This document shows, piece by piece, positions 1-6,699 of a DNA stretch of 6,772 bases (positions are counted from its first letter, which is position 1; the number at the start of each line of letters is the position of its first letter). The notes under the pieces were generated by a model. That model did not search any database. It worked only from the letters and a program-made list of their open reading frames with translations, and was not told the DNA's origin. This DNA comes from an uncultured Collinsella sp. (GTDB taxonomy: Bacteria > Actinomycetota > Coriobacteriia > Coriobacteriales > Coriobacteriaceae), in assembly GCA_958418185.1 (NCBI GenBank), contig CATZEP010000073.1, forward strand, positions 1 to 6,772, given 5' to 3'. The translations under genes and the position numbers were made by a program.

Positions 1-1
1 G

Positions 2-829
2 TTTAACGGAAAGCGTTTGCTTGAGTATCCTCTCAATAAATTCCTTAATAATCAGTCACTCGACATGCCGTTTTTCTACTGTTGGGCAAATGAGAACTGG
101 ACGAAGCGGTTCTCGGGAACGAATGCCGACGTGCTCATGGCCATCGAGCCCACGGTGGAAAGCTATCAGAGCTTCATTGAGGATGTTCTGGCTGATTTCA
201 AGGACAGCCGCTATTACCGTATTGATGGCAGACCGGTTCTATCGGTGTATCGGCCTTCCATGGTCCCGGATACCGAGAGGGTTCTTAGGTATTGGCGTAA
301 AAAGGCCCAAGAAGAGCTCGGAACCAATCTGTATGTGATCGCGATTCAGGAGCGAGATACGACGACGGATTGGGTTGCTCAGGGCTATGATGCCGAATCT
401 GAGTTCCAGCCCAAACAGGTTGAACATAGCTGCAAGAACATCACTAAGGATGTCCGACCGCTTCGAACCGACTTTGGCGGGAACGTTTACGACTACAAGG
501 ATCTTGTAGAGAACGGCAGATATAACTCGAGTAAGAATCGGAGCGGAAAGGTGTACCCAGCCGTAATGCCCATGTGGGATAACACGGCAAGAAGGAATCA
601 CCGGGGCACGATCTTCCACGGGTCAACGCCGGATCTCTTCCGGACTTGGCTTGCGGACGTCATTTCAGGCGTCGTTGGGAACCCTGCCTTAGACGACAGG
701 ATTGTGTTCATAAACGCATGGAACGAGTGGGGTGAGGGAGCATACCTCGAACCCGACAGGTTCTTCGGCTATGCATACCTCGACGCGGTTTGGCGTGCGC
801 TCGGCGAAGAGAACGGCGGTGCGCGATGA
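2..829 (+). CDS. WbsX-like glycosyltransferase (GH99-like fold), 5' end outside window
   Basis: Cytoplasmic enzyme of the WbsX family (Glyco_tran_WbsX, related to GH99), found in O-antigen and capsule clusters and taken to transfer a sugar to the growing lipid-linked repeat unit; donor, acceptor and linkage cannot be read from the sequence. The frame is open from base 2 and already reads family sequence (FNGKRLLEYPL), so the TTG at 17 is not the start; the gene begins upstream of the window and roughly 80-100 N-terminal residues are missing. Of the 275 visible residues, the family blocks are WANENW (28-33), the YYRIDGRPVLSVY block, the GYDAESEFQP block, a WDNTARR block, and INAWNEWGEGAYLEPD (237-252) followed by a leucine/tyrosine-rich end. 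The acidic residues in the WANENW and NEWGEG blocks are candidate active-site residues. Its stop overlaps the next start in ATGA (826-829). Its 5' part is visibly less GC-rich than the genes downstream. Family confident; exact reaction unknown. Confidence 0.9.
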   Translation, partial: FNGKRLLEYPLNKFLNNQSLDMPFFYCWANENWTKRFSGTNADVLMAIEPTVESYQSFIEDVLADFKDSRYYRIDGRPVLSVYRPSMVPDTERVLRYWRKKAQEELGTNLYVIAIQERDTTTDWVAQGYDAESEFQPKQVEHSCKNITKDVRPLRTDFGGNVYDYKDLVENGRYNSSKNRSGKVYPAVMPMWDNTARRNHRGTIFHGSTPDLFRTWLADVISGVVGNPALDDRIVFINAWNEWGEGAYLEPDRFFGYAYLDAVWRALGEENGGAR

Positions 830-2190
830 CGGAAGCCCCTAGCGTGCCCTACGCGCAGATTCTCCTTCGCGACTCTGCCGGCAACCGAAGGAAGCCGAAC
901 AAGTTCTTCTTTATGTCCGTGCTCATGCTCTATCCGATCATGCCCCTCAACTACTACCTCGGGCCGCTTAGCTATGCTAATTTCTGCGGGCTGCTGCTCG
1001 TCTTGTTCTTCTTCGTTTTTAGACTTCGGAACTTCGACGCCAAGGTCTTTAAAGAGGACTGGACGGTATGGCTCTACCTCGCCGTATACACGATCTTCAA
1101 CTTCGTCACTGCCAGCTTCATGAACGGCGTCGCTTGGCTCTTCGCCGAGCTCCTTGCGTGCGTCGCCATCGTCTTCTCCATCGAGGATAGGCGGGACTTT
1201 TTCAGGGCGATAGACGGCATCATCTACGCTGCGGTACTTCTTGGCATGCTCGGGATTGCCGAGTCGCTGACGGGGCAGTATTTCGTGCAAGGGGCTTTGA
1301 TGAATCCCGCGGACGGCAGTACAGGGTTGCGCTATGGGGTGCTGCGGTACACCGGCACGTTCGGTTCGCCGATAAACCTCGGCCTGTTCGAGGCTATAGC
1401 TTCGGTCTTGGTCGCCTACCGCCTCACAACCAGGGTGAGCAAGGCGCGCAAGAGGGCGCTCGTGTTGGCATATGTGCCGCTCGTCGTGAGCATGATCCTA
1501 TCCGTATCCCGTCTCGGTATCTGCGTTTTTGTTGCCGCCAATTCAATTTTGATCCTGCGCTCCGGCGCGGGCAAGGTGCTCTCCGTAATCGCGGAATTAT
1601 GCCTGGGGTTATGCGTCCTCGTGTTGGGCAGTGACGCACTGGGCTTCGACCTCAGCCTCTTCTCGAAGGCTTTCAGTGATTTCGCTTCCGCCGTCCTTTC
1701 GATGTTGGCCGGTACCGCTCAGTCTCAGAACTCGAGCGTGGTGGGGTTTGGGAACCGCTTTGATCTGTATGCGTGGGTCATTGATTACGTGGGCGATAAC
1801 TGGCTTGCCGGCCTCGGCGTCAAGGCGGAGTTCAGCCATGTTCTCAATCAGTGGACGACGAAGACCTCCGTCGAGGTCAACTACCTGTACATCTACCTGC
1901 AATGTGGCGTCATCGGTCTTATCGCGCTCATTGTTTTCTATGTCGGCAACCTTCGCTACGCATGGCGGCATCGTGGGTGCCGCATTGAGGGGGAAGGCCG
2001 GTTCACGTTCGGCGGCATAGCCTTCATCGTCTTCGCGCTCTACTACATCGCGCAGTTCGGGGTGCAGGAGACCGATTTGGCGAGGCTCCACTTCGAGCTT
2101 ATCGCCCTGTTGATTGCATACGTCATTATTTCCAGAAAAGAGCGGGGCCTTGCCCCGTTCGCAGAGAGGAGCACTGCTAGTGATGCGTAA
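826..2190 (+). CDS. wzy: Wzy-type oligosaccharide repeat-unit polymerase / O-antigen ligase family membrane protein
   Basis: A 454-residue integral membrane protein with about 12 predicted hydrophobic segments (roughly 27-45, 48-66, 80-98, 101-118, 129-147, 182-198, 210-246 as two, 250-270, 353-375, 394-412, 421-437). A large non-membrane loop lies at about 275-350, as is usual in Wzy/WaaL-type proteins. Conserved-looking blocks of the Wzy_C/O-antigen ligase superfamily are RYTGTFGSPINLGLFEA (174-190), LSVSRLG (225-231), and the region GNRFDLYAW (309-317) to YLYIYLQCGVIGLIAL (353-368); the last matches the family's 'yl.il.e.GliG' segment. The family joins lipid-linked repeat units, or transfers the chain to an acceptor, at the outer face of the cytoplasmic membrane; with a Wzx-like flippase nearby, polymerase is the better reading. 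ATG 826 is chosen over an in-frame TTG at 790 because it forms an ATGA overlap with the preceding stop and removes an Arg-rich leader that looks like out-of-frame upstream sequence. Ribosome binding site is weak, suggesting translational coupling. These proteins are too divergent to assign linkage. Confidence 0.85.
   Translation: MTEAPSVPYAQILLRDSAGNRRKPNKFFFMSVLMLYPIMPLNYYLGPLSYANFCGLLLVLFFFVFRLRNFDAKVFKEDWTVWLYLAVYTIFNFVTASFMNGVAWLFAELLACVAIVFSIEDRRDFFRAIDGIIYAAVLLGMLGIAESLTGQYFVQGALMNPADGSTGLRYGVLRYTGTFGSPINLGLFEAIASVLVAYRLTTRVSKARKRALVLAYVPLVVSMILSVSRLGICVFVAANSILILRSGAGKVLSVIAELCLGLCVLVLGSDALGFDLSLFSKAFSDFASAVLSMLAGTAQSQNSSVVGFGNRFDLYAWVIDYVGDNWLAGLGVKAEFSHVLNQWTTKTSVEVNYLYIYLQCGVIGLIALIVFYVGNLRYAWRHRGCRIEGEGRFTFGGIAFIVFALYYIAQFGVQETDLARLHFELIALLIAYVIISRKERGLAPFAERSTASDA
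2164..2171 (+). promoter_or_regulatory. Ribosome binding site for the pyruvyl transferase gene
   Basis: GAGAGGAG lies inside the end of the polymerase gene, 8 bases before GTG 2180 and 11 bases before ATG 2183. It rules out the much earlier in-frame ATG at 2114 and leaves GTG 2180 or ATG 2183 as the start; ATG 2192 would be 20 bases away and is unlikely. Confidence 0.6.
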
Positions 2191-3391
2191 AATGACCGTG
2201 GGATTGGTTTCCCACCTTGTAAGAGACTACAACCTTGGATGCTCGGCGCTCGCTGTCTCGAACATCCGTCTTATGGATTCGGTTTTCGCCGAGTACGATG
2301 TGCAACCCTGCTATAGGGTGATCTTGTCCGAGCCCAGATACCCCGTGGATCTCGCTTCGTATACCTCGCTTGTGGGCGTGACGTCCAATCCGTACGAGTA
2401 CCGCACCTACCCGCGCCTAAAGGCGACCATCAAAAACCCCTCGCTCATCCGGAAGAGCGATGCCTTTGACGGCTGCGACCTCGTCGTCGACCTTTGCGGA
2501 GGGGATGGCTATACAGACAACTACGGCATCACGCGGCTTATCGCCGAGTCTCTGGCCATAGAGCACGCCAAAGCGCATGGTGCCCCCATCGTGTTTGCGC
2601 CCCAGACAATAGGCCCATTCAACACAAGGTTGGGAAGCGCCGTTGCCAAGAGGGAGCTTGGTAAGCTTGCCGCGATCTTCGTTCGCGACGACAAGTCGCT
2701 TGCGTGCTGCCGCGAGCTCGGCATCGACGTCCCGCTCCAGCAGGTAATTGACGTCGCATTCGCCCTGCCTTTCGAGAAACGCGAGCAGAGCAACGGCAAG
2801 CTCAACGTCGGCCTCAACGTCTCCGGCCTCCTGTATTCCGGCGGATACGACCACAAGAATTACTTCGGCCTCTCCTTCTCCTATCGCGACTTCGTCGACG
2901 AGCTCGTGCGGAGGCTGAGTGACGACGAAGGTATCGCCGTCCACCTCGTGCCCCATGTCGTCGCCTCAGACGGTGGAGAGGGCGGCGTGGATGACGACTA
3001 CTCCGCCTGCGTGGACCTTCGCTCCCGTCACCCCGGAGTCATTCTTCCGGAGCCTTTCGAATCGGCGAGTGAGGCGAAGTCCTACATCTCTTCCCTGGAC
3101 TTCTTCTCCGGGGCGCGCATGCACTCGACCATTGGGGCGATCTCGAGCGGCGTCCCGGTCGTTCCCGTCGCCTATAGCCGGAAGTTCAACGGGCTGTACG
3201 GCACTCTTGGCTATCCCTATCTCATTGACGCCAAGGCCGACCTTACCATCGACGGTGCCCTCGATCTGTTTTTCGACTACTTCGGGCGAAGGGACGAGCT
3301 CGCCAAGGCAGTCGAAAGAGCCAAGCCTGTTTACCTCGACGGTTTGTCACGCTACTGCGAGGGTTTCGCCAAGGCGGCGGGGCTGGCATGA
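2183..3391 (+). CDS. Polysaccharide pyruvyl transferase family protein
   Basis: A 402-residue member of the polysaccharide pyruvyl transferase family (PF04230; relatives are CsaB and WcaK), cytoplasmic enzymes with a GT-B-like fold that place a pyruvate ketal from phosphoenolpyruvate on a sugar, adding negative charge. Family blocks in order: a glycine/asparagine start (RDYNLGCSALA, 14-24), DLVVDLCGGDGYTDNYG (99-115), IVFAPQTIGPFN (136-147), IFVRDDKSLACCRELGI (165-181), a VGLNVSGLLY strand opening the second lobe (209-218), and DFFSGARMHSTIGAISSGVP (306-325), the R-x-H signature of the family, followed by VPVAYSRKFNGL (327-338). Length is normal. ATG 2183 is preferred for its spacing to GAGAGGAG at 2164; GTG 2180 is nearly as good. 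It overlaps the polymerase gene by 8 bases and the next gene by 4 (ATGA, 3388-3391). Not every member of this family is a proven ketal-forming enzyme, so the transferred group is family inference. Confidence 0.92.
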   Translation: MRKMTVGLVSHLVRDYNLGCSALAVSNIRLMDSVFAEYDVQPCYRVILSEPRYPVDLASYTSLVGVTSNPYEYRTYPRLKATIKNPSLIRKSDAFDGCDLVVDLCGGDGYTDNYGITRLIAESLAIEHAKAHGAPIVFAPQTIGPFNTRLGSAVAKRELGKLAAIFVRDDKSLACCRELGIDVPLQQVIDVAFALPFEKREQSNGKLNVGLNVSGLLYSGGYDHKNYFGLSFSYRDFVDELVRRLSDDEGIAVHLVPHVVASDGGEGGVDDDYSACVDLRSRHPGVILPEPFESASEAKSYISSLDFFSGARMHSTIGAISSGVPVVPVAYSRKFNGLYGTLGYPYLIDAKADLTIDGALDLFFDYFGRRDELAKAVERAKPVYLDGLSRYCEGFAKAAGLA

Positions 3392-4554
3392 TGGCTTCGC
3401 GTGTAGAAAGATATTGCTGCGGGTGCGGCCTGTGCAGCGGAGTTTGCGATCACCATATCGATGCTCGCGGGTACTATCGTCCGACCTCCGACCCGGAGGA
3501 ATCGGGCTTCGATACCTCCGTCTGCTATTGCAACAGCCTGACCGGGGCGGGGAACCCCTCCGCTCCCTGGGGCCCGCTCCTCACCGCGTGCTACAGCTGG
3601 TCTTCTAATCCTGATGTGCGTCACGCCGCCTCTTCCGGTGGTACGCCCACGGCGCTTTGCGCTCACCTCCTCCGGAACGGGATGGTGGACGGGGTCGTCC
3701 AAGTTTCCACCGACCCCGAAGACCCCATGAGGACCACGACAGTGGTCTCTGAGACGCCTGACGAGGTGCTGGCCTGCGCGGGGTCTCGCTACACCGCCTC
3801 GTCACCCTATGTCGGCCTTTTCAATAGAGTCGACCAAGGCAAGCGCTACGCGGTCGTCGCTAAGCCGTGTGACATCCGTGTTCTACGCTCATGGCTTGTC
3901 GGCAATGCCGACTGGAAAAATACCTTCCCCTACTTACTCTCGTTCTTCTGTGGGGGAACCCCGACGGCACAGGCCAACGACCGGCTGCTGGCCTCGATGG
4001 GCGGCAGCCGCGATAACCTGTCGAGCTTTCGCTACAGGGGCTGTGGCTGGCCCGGCATGACTACCGCCGCCTTCGAGGGCGGCACGGCGGCCGAGATGGA
4101 ATACGAGAAGTCCTGGGGTCAAATACTCGGCAGGGATCTTCAGGAAGTGTGCCGCTTTTGCTGGGAGGGAACCGGCGAGGCCGCTGACCTCAGCTGCGGC
4201 GATGGCTGGTACCTTGTCGGCGGCCACCCATCTTTTAAGGAAGCGGATGGCCGCAACGTGACGTTTGCCCGTACAAAAGCCGGAGAAGAGCTGCTCCGCT
4301 CCGCCGTCGCTGCGGGCGTTCTGGAGACGTCTCCCTTGGAGGATCTTGAGGTGGTGAATGAGATGCAGCCCGGTCAGTGCATGCGCAAGTCGGCGATGCA
4401 CTCGTTTATCCTCGCAATGAGGCTTGCACGTAAACAAACGCCGAGTTACTCGCTCAGGCAGCTTGCCTGCTGGCAAAAGCGGCTGCCACTCGCCGTTCGC
4501 TGCAAAATGTTCCTTGGCACGCTCCGACGCATCGCGTCGGGCAAGATCGAGTAG
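3388..4554 (+). CDS. FrhB/FdhB-family iron-sulfur flavoprotein (F420 hydrogenase/dehydrogenase beta-subunit-like)
   Basis: A 388-residue protein of the coenzyme F420 hydrogenase/dehydrogenase beta-subunit family. An N-terminal ferredoxin-like part carries one complete [4Fe-4S] motif (C10, C13, C16, C20). The usual second motif is eroded: only C46 and C48 stand where a four-cysteine CxxCxxCxxxCP-type motif is expected. The FrhB core then shows ASSGG (81-85), AKPCDI (158-163, the 'KPCq' block), FFCGGTPT (186-193), FRYRGCGWPG (214-223), a CRFCWEGTG pair (C255, C258) and ADLSCGDGW (266-274). In characterised relatives this core binds FAD and moves electrons; F420 use cannot be assumed in a polysaccharide locus. 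No signal peptide or membrane segment, so probably cytoplasmic. Start: tandem ATGs at 3388 and 3391; 3388 gives an ATGA overlap with the pyruvyl transferase gene, implying coupled expression. A role in modifying a sugar or lipid-linked intermediate is inference only; substrate unknown. Confidence 0.88.
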   Translation: MMASRVERYCCGCGLCSGVCDHHIDARGYYRPTSDPEESGFDTSVCYCNSLTGAGNPSAPWGPLLTACYSWSSNPDVRHAASSGGTPTALCAHLLRNGMVDGVVQVSTDPEDPMRTTTVVSETPDEVLACAGSRYTASSPYVGLFNRVDQGKRYAVVAKPCDIRVLRSWLVGNADWKNTFPYLLSFFCGGTPTAQANDRLLASMGGSRDNLSSFRYRGCGWPGMTTAAFEGGTAAEMEYEKSWGQILGRDLQEVCRFCWEGTGEAADLSCGDGWYLVGGHPSFKEADGRNVTFARTKAGEELLRSAVAAGVLETSPLEDLEVVNEMQPGQCMRKSAMHSFILAMRLARKQTPSYSLRQLACWQKRLPLAVRCKMFLGTLRRIASGKIE

Positions 4555-4564
4555 AGCTTAGCTT

Positions 4565-4568
4565 GGAG
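4565..4568 (+). promoter_or_regulatory. Ribosome binding site deciding the flippase start
   Basis: GGAG stands 6 bases before TTG 4575. The alternative TTG at 4563 overlaps this motif and has only weak purine runs upstream, so 4575 is preferred. The first in-frame ATG is about 45 codons downstream, inside conserved membrane sequence, so it cannot be the start. Confidence 0.5.
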
Positions 4569-4574
4569 ACGGGT

Positions 4575-6002
4575 TTGAACAAATACAGGAGCCTTGCGCA
4601 GAACATAGTCCTTTTCGCTGTCAACTCCGTTGCGACGAAGCTTATAGCCTTCGTGCTTGTTCCGCTCTACACTTACTACCTGAGCGAGGGCGAGTACGGA
4701 ATCACCGACATGTCGCTGACGGTCATCACGCTTATGGTGCCCCTCGCGACGCTTTCGATTTCTGATGCGGTGCTGCGGTTCGTCATCGATGACTCGAAGA
4801 ACACCGACCGCTACGTGACTGCGGGGCTGGCGATTGTCCTCGTGAGCTTCGCAATCGTCACCGTCATGCTTCCACTGCTCGATCTTGGCATCTTCGGGGG
4901 GCTTGGCGATTACAAGCTCTGGTTCTTGGCGGCCTATGCGAGCAATGCCATGCTGACGTACCAAAGCAACGTCGCGCGGGCGCTCGACCAGGTGCGCATC
5001 ATTCCCTTTGCCGCTGGGATTTCCTCGCTGGCCACCCTTATCGGCGCCTTTGTGTTCATCGCGCAGCTGAGGCTGGGTGTCGAGGGGTACTTCATCGCGA
5101 CGATACTCGGGGGTGTCTGCGGGTCGTTGGTATACGAGGCCCTTGGCAAACACCGCGACCATTTGCTGCATGTTGGGATGAGCGACCTTCGCGTCGACCT
5201 GAAGAAGATGATGTCCTACGCGATTCCTCTGACACCCAACACGCTCTTTTGGTGGGTAAACAATAGCATCAGTAGGTTTTTCGTGACGGGGTTTCTGGGA
5301 ATTGCCTCGAACGGGCTGTACGCTGCGGCAAGCAAGATTCCAAATCTGTTGAACGCCGTGTTTCAGATCTTTCAGCAGGCATGGCAGATCTCGGCATATC
5401 AGGAGTTCAAAAAAGAGGGGGCCGGAGACTTCTTCACGACGGTCTTTTCGGCACTCCAGTTCATCATGTTCTCCTGTGCCGCTCTGCTCGCTGCGGTCAC
5501 TCCACTCCTCGCCTCGTTGCTCCTGCAAAGTAGCTTCTATTCCGCGTGGAGGTACATCCCGCTTCTCCTGGTCGCCTTCTTCTTCAACACGATTTTCTCT
5601 TTCTACGGAACTATTTACTCCGCTAGTATGGATACAAAAAGGCTGTTCGTTACGACGATGATCGGTGCGGTCGCGACCATGGCGGGTTGCTGGGCTCTGG
5701 TTCCGACGCTCGGCCTTCTAGGAGCCTGCATAGCCGATGTGGTCAGCAACTTTCTCGTAATGCTGTCGAGGATGCGCGGGGCCGCCCGCGCCGTCGATGT
5801 GCGCACTAATTGGTTGGTGTTTTACACCTGCGTGGCCCTCTTGATCTTTCAGGCGGTCTTGGCAGCGTTGAATGTGGAGAACTACACCTTTTTGGCCGGC
5901 GCATGCGCGCTCGCGGTCGTCGCGCTTCAGGCCGCCCAAGCGAAAAGCGAGATACGTGCCTTGTTGAAGCTACTCAGAAGAAGAAAAGGCGTCAAGCATT
6001 AG
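4575..6002 (+). CDS. wzx: Wzx-type polysaccharide flippase (MOP/PST superfamily)
   Basis: A 475-residue (479 if TTG 4563 is used) polytopic membrane protein with about 14 hydrophobic segments along its whole length. It fits the MOP-superfamily polysaccharide transporters that move undecaprenyl-linked repeat units from the inner to the outer face of the cytoplasmic membrane. Recognisable blocks: the N-terminal LVPLYTYYLSEGEYGITD (28-45) after an amphipathic NKYRSLAQN lead-in; SYAIPLTPNTLFWWVNNS (214-231), NGLYAAASKIPNLLNAVFQI (246-265) continuing into the FQQAWQISAY block (266-275); and FYSAWRYIPLLLVA (321-334). The C-terminus is strongly basic (LLRRRKGVKH). The start is a rare codon, TTG, selected by the GGAG at 4565. 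The gene begins 20 bases after the FrhB-like gene and is probably in the same transcript. With the Wzy-like protein it indicates Wzx/Wzy-dependent export. Substrate specificity cannot be read. A teichuronic-acid-type transporter is a less likely alternative. Confidence 0.9.
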   Translation: MNKYRSLAQNIVLFAVNSVATKLIAFVLVPLYTYYLSEGEYGITDMSLTVITLMVPLATLSISDAVLRFVIDDSKNTDRYVTAGLAIVLVSFAIVTVMLPLLDLGIFGGLGDYKLWFLAAYASNAMLTYQSNVARALDQVRIIPFAAGISSLATLIGAFVFIAQLRLGVEGYFIATILGGVCGSLVYEALGKHRDHLLHVGMSDLRVDLKKMMSYAIPLTPNTLFWWVNNSISRFFVTGFLGIASNGLYAAASKIPNLLNAVFQIFQQAWQISAYQEFKKEGAGDFFTTVFSALQFIMFSCAALLAAVTPLLASLLLQSSFYSAWRYIPLLLVAFFFNTIFSFYGTIYSASMDTKRLFVTTMIGAVATMAGCWALVPTLGLLGACIADVVSNFLVMLSRMRGAARAVDVRTNWLVFYTCVALLIFQAVLAALNVENYTFLAGACALAVVALQAAQAKSEIRALLKLLRRRKGVKH

Positions 6003-6030
6003 CGGGCGCTGTAAGTGCAGTATTGAGCCA

Positions 6031-6036
6031 AAGGAG
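6031..6036 (+). promoter_or_regulatory. Strong ribosome binding site for the acyltransferase gene
   Basis: AAGGAG lies 9 bases upstream of ATG 6046. It is the best Shine-Dalgarno match in the window and suggests this gene is translated independently rather than by coupling to the flippase gene, which ends 43 bases before it. Confidence 0.75.
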
Positions 6037-6045
6037 ACATGTACC

Positions 6046-6687
6046 ATGAACGCTAAGGCGTTGGCAATAAAACTGAAGTACAAATGGCGCGGTTCCGTTG
6101 AGTGGCAGATGACGTCGAGCGAGCTGCGTGCCTATGCGAAGAGTCTGCACGGCGTCGACGTCGACCTCCATACGTACGGCTCCTGCTTCGATGACGCGTT
6201 CAACGGCGGAGGGGGGTCTATCCTCGTCGGCCGATACTGCTCCTTCGCCGGGAACGTCCGCTACTTTGGAGCGAACCACCCGACGGAGCGGGCCGTCATG
6301 TCGCCCTTGCTCTACAACCCCACATTCACTGGGGTGTCGGATTACGACGTTGAGCGGAGCGGGCTCGCGATCGGTAACGATGTCTGGGTCGGCTATGGCT
6401 CAATCATTACTTCGGGTTGCAATCGCATAGGCAACGGCGCAGTGATAGGCGCGGGCAGCATCGTGACGCACGATGTGGAGCCTTACTCGATCGTGACGGG
6501 CGCGCCCGCGAGGGAGCGGCGGAAGCGCTTCGACGGCGAGACGATCGCCGCGCTTGAGGATTCTCGCTGGTGGGAGCTGGAGCCCGGCGAGCTCATGATG
6601 CTGGTTGAGGACGCGTACGAACCCCGGAGGTTCGCCGAGAAGGCTCTGCAGATGCGTGTGCAGGGTGAAGCGGGGAGGGTTAGCTAG
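6046..6687 (+). CDS. Hexapeptide-repeat (left-handed beta-helix) acyltransferase, xenobiotic-acetyltransferase-like
   Basis: A 213-residue cytoplasmic O-acyltransferase of the left-handed beta-helix class, probably trimeric, which in polysaccharide loci typically moves an acetyl group from acetyl-CoA to a sugar hydroxyl. The helix coils are visible as ILVGRYCSFAGNVRY (59-73), LAIGNDVWVGYGSIIT (107-122), CNRIGNGAVIGAGSIVTHDV (125-144) and YSIVTGAPAR (147-156), the typical closing coil. GANHPTE (75-81) includes H78, in the position of the catalytic histidine of the XAT subgroup, and is followed by a loop (about 82-106) that breaks the helix as in that subgroup. The C-terminal tail (about 158-205) is helical-looking with a WWEL motif. 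Length is normal. ATG 6046 is set by AAGGAG at 6031. This is the last complete gene and the most GC-rich one, reaching about 70 percent in the 6481-6540 stretch by hand count. Acetyl-CoA and a sugar acceptor are family inference; serine O-acetyltransferase-type roles are less likely by context. Confidence 0.9.
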   Translation: MNAKALAIKLKYKWRGSVEWQMTSSELRAYAKSLHGVDVDLHTYGSCFDDAFNGGGGSILVGRYCSFAGNVRYFGANHPTERAVMSPLLYNPTFTGVSDYDVERSGLAIGNDVWVGYGSIITSGCNRIGNGAVIGAGSIVTHDVEPYSIVTGAPARERRKRFDGETIAALEDSRWWELEPGELMMLVEDAYEPRRFAEKALQMRVQGEAGRVS

Positions 6688-6699
6688 CCGCAAAGACCG

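Noticed and set aside
17..19. TTG as the start of the first gene
   Set aside because: The five codons before it (FNGKR) already match the WbsX family block and the frame stays open to the window edge, so the gene starts further upstream.
769..1290. Minus-strand open frame of 173 codons opposite the polymerase gene
   Set aside because: Charged, motif-free shadow of membrane-protein codons; no ribosome binding site or context supports it.
2114..2116. ATG as start of the pyruvyl transferase gene
   Set aside because: It would add 23 residues unlike the family N-terminus and overlap the polymerase gene by 77 bases; GAGAGGAG at 2164 points to 2180/2183.
2919..3608. Plus-strand open frame of 229 codons spanning the pyruvyl transferase end and FrhB-like start
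   Set aside because: Ser/Arg/Pro-rich out-of-frame product without motifs; it overlaps two well-supported genes.
4446..5528. Long open frame on the minus strand (360 codons) opposite the flippase gene
   Set aside because: Its product is a highly charged, low-complexity mix rich in Arg, Glu, Gln and His with no recognisable domain, as expected for the complement of hydrophobic GC-rich membrane-protein codons. The + strand holds a clear Wzx-type protein.
6003..6045. Promoter in the gap before the acyltransferase gene
   Set aside because: I see a good ribosome binding site but no convincing -35/-10 pair in the 43 bases.
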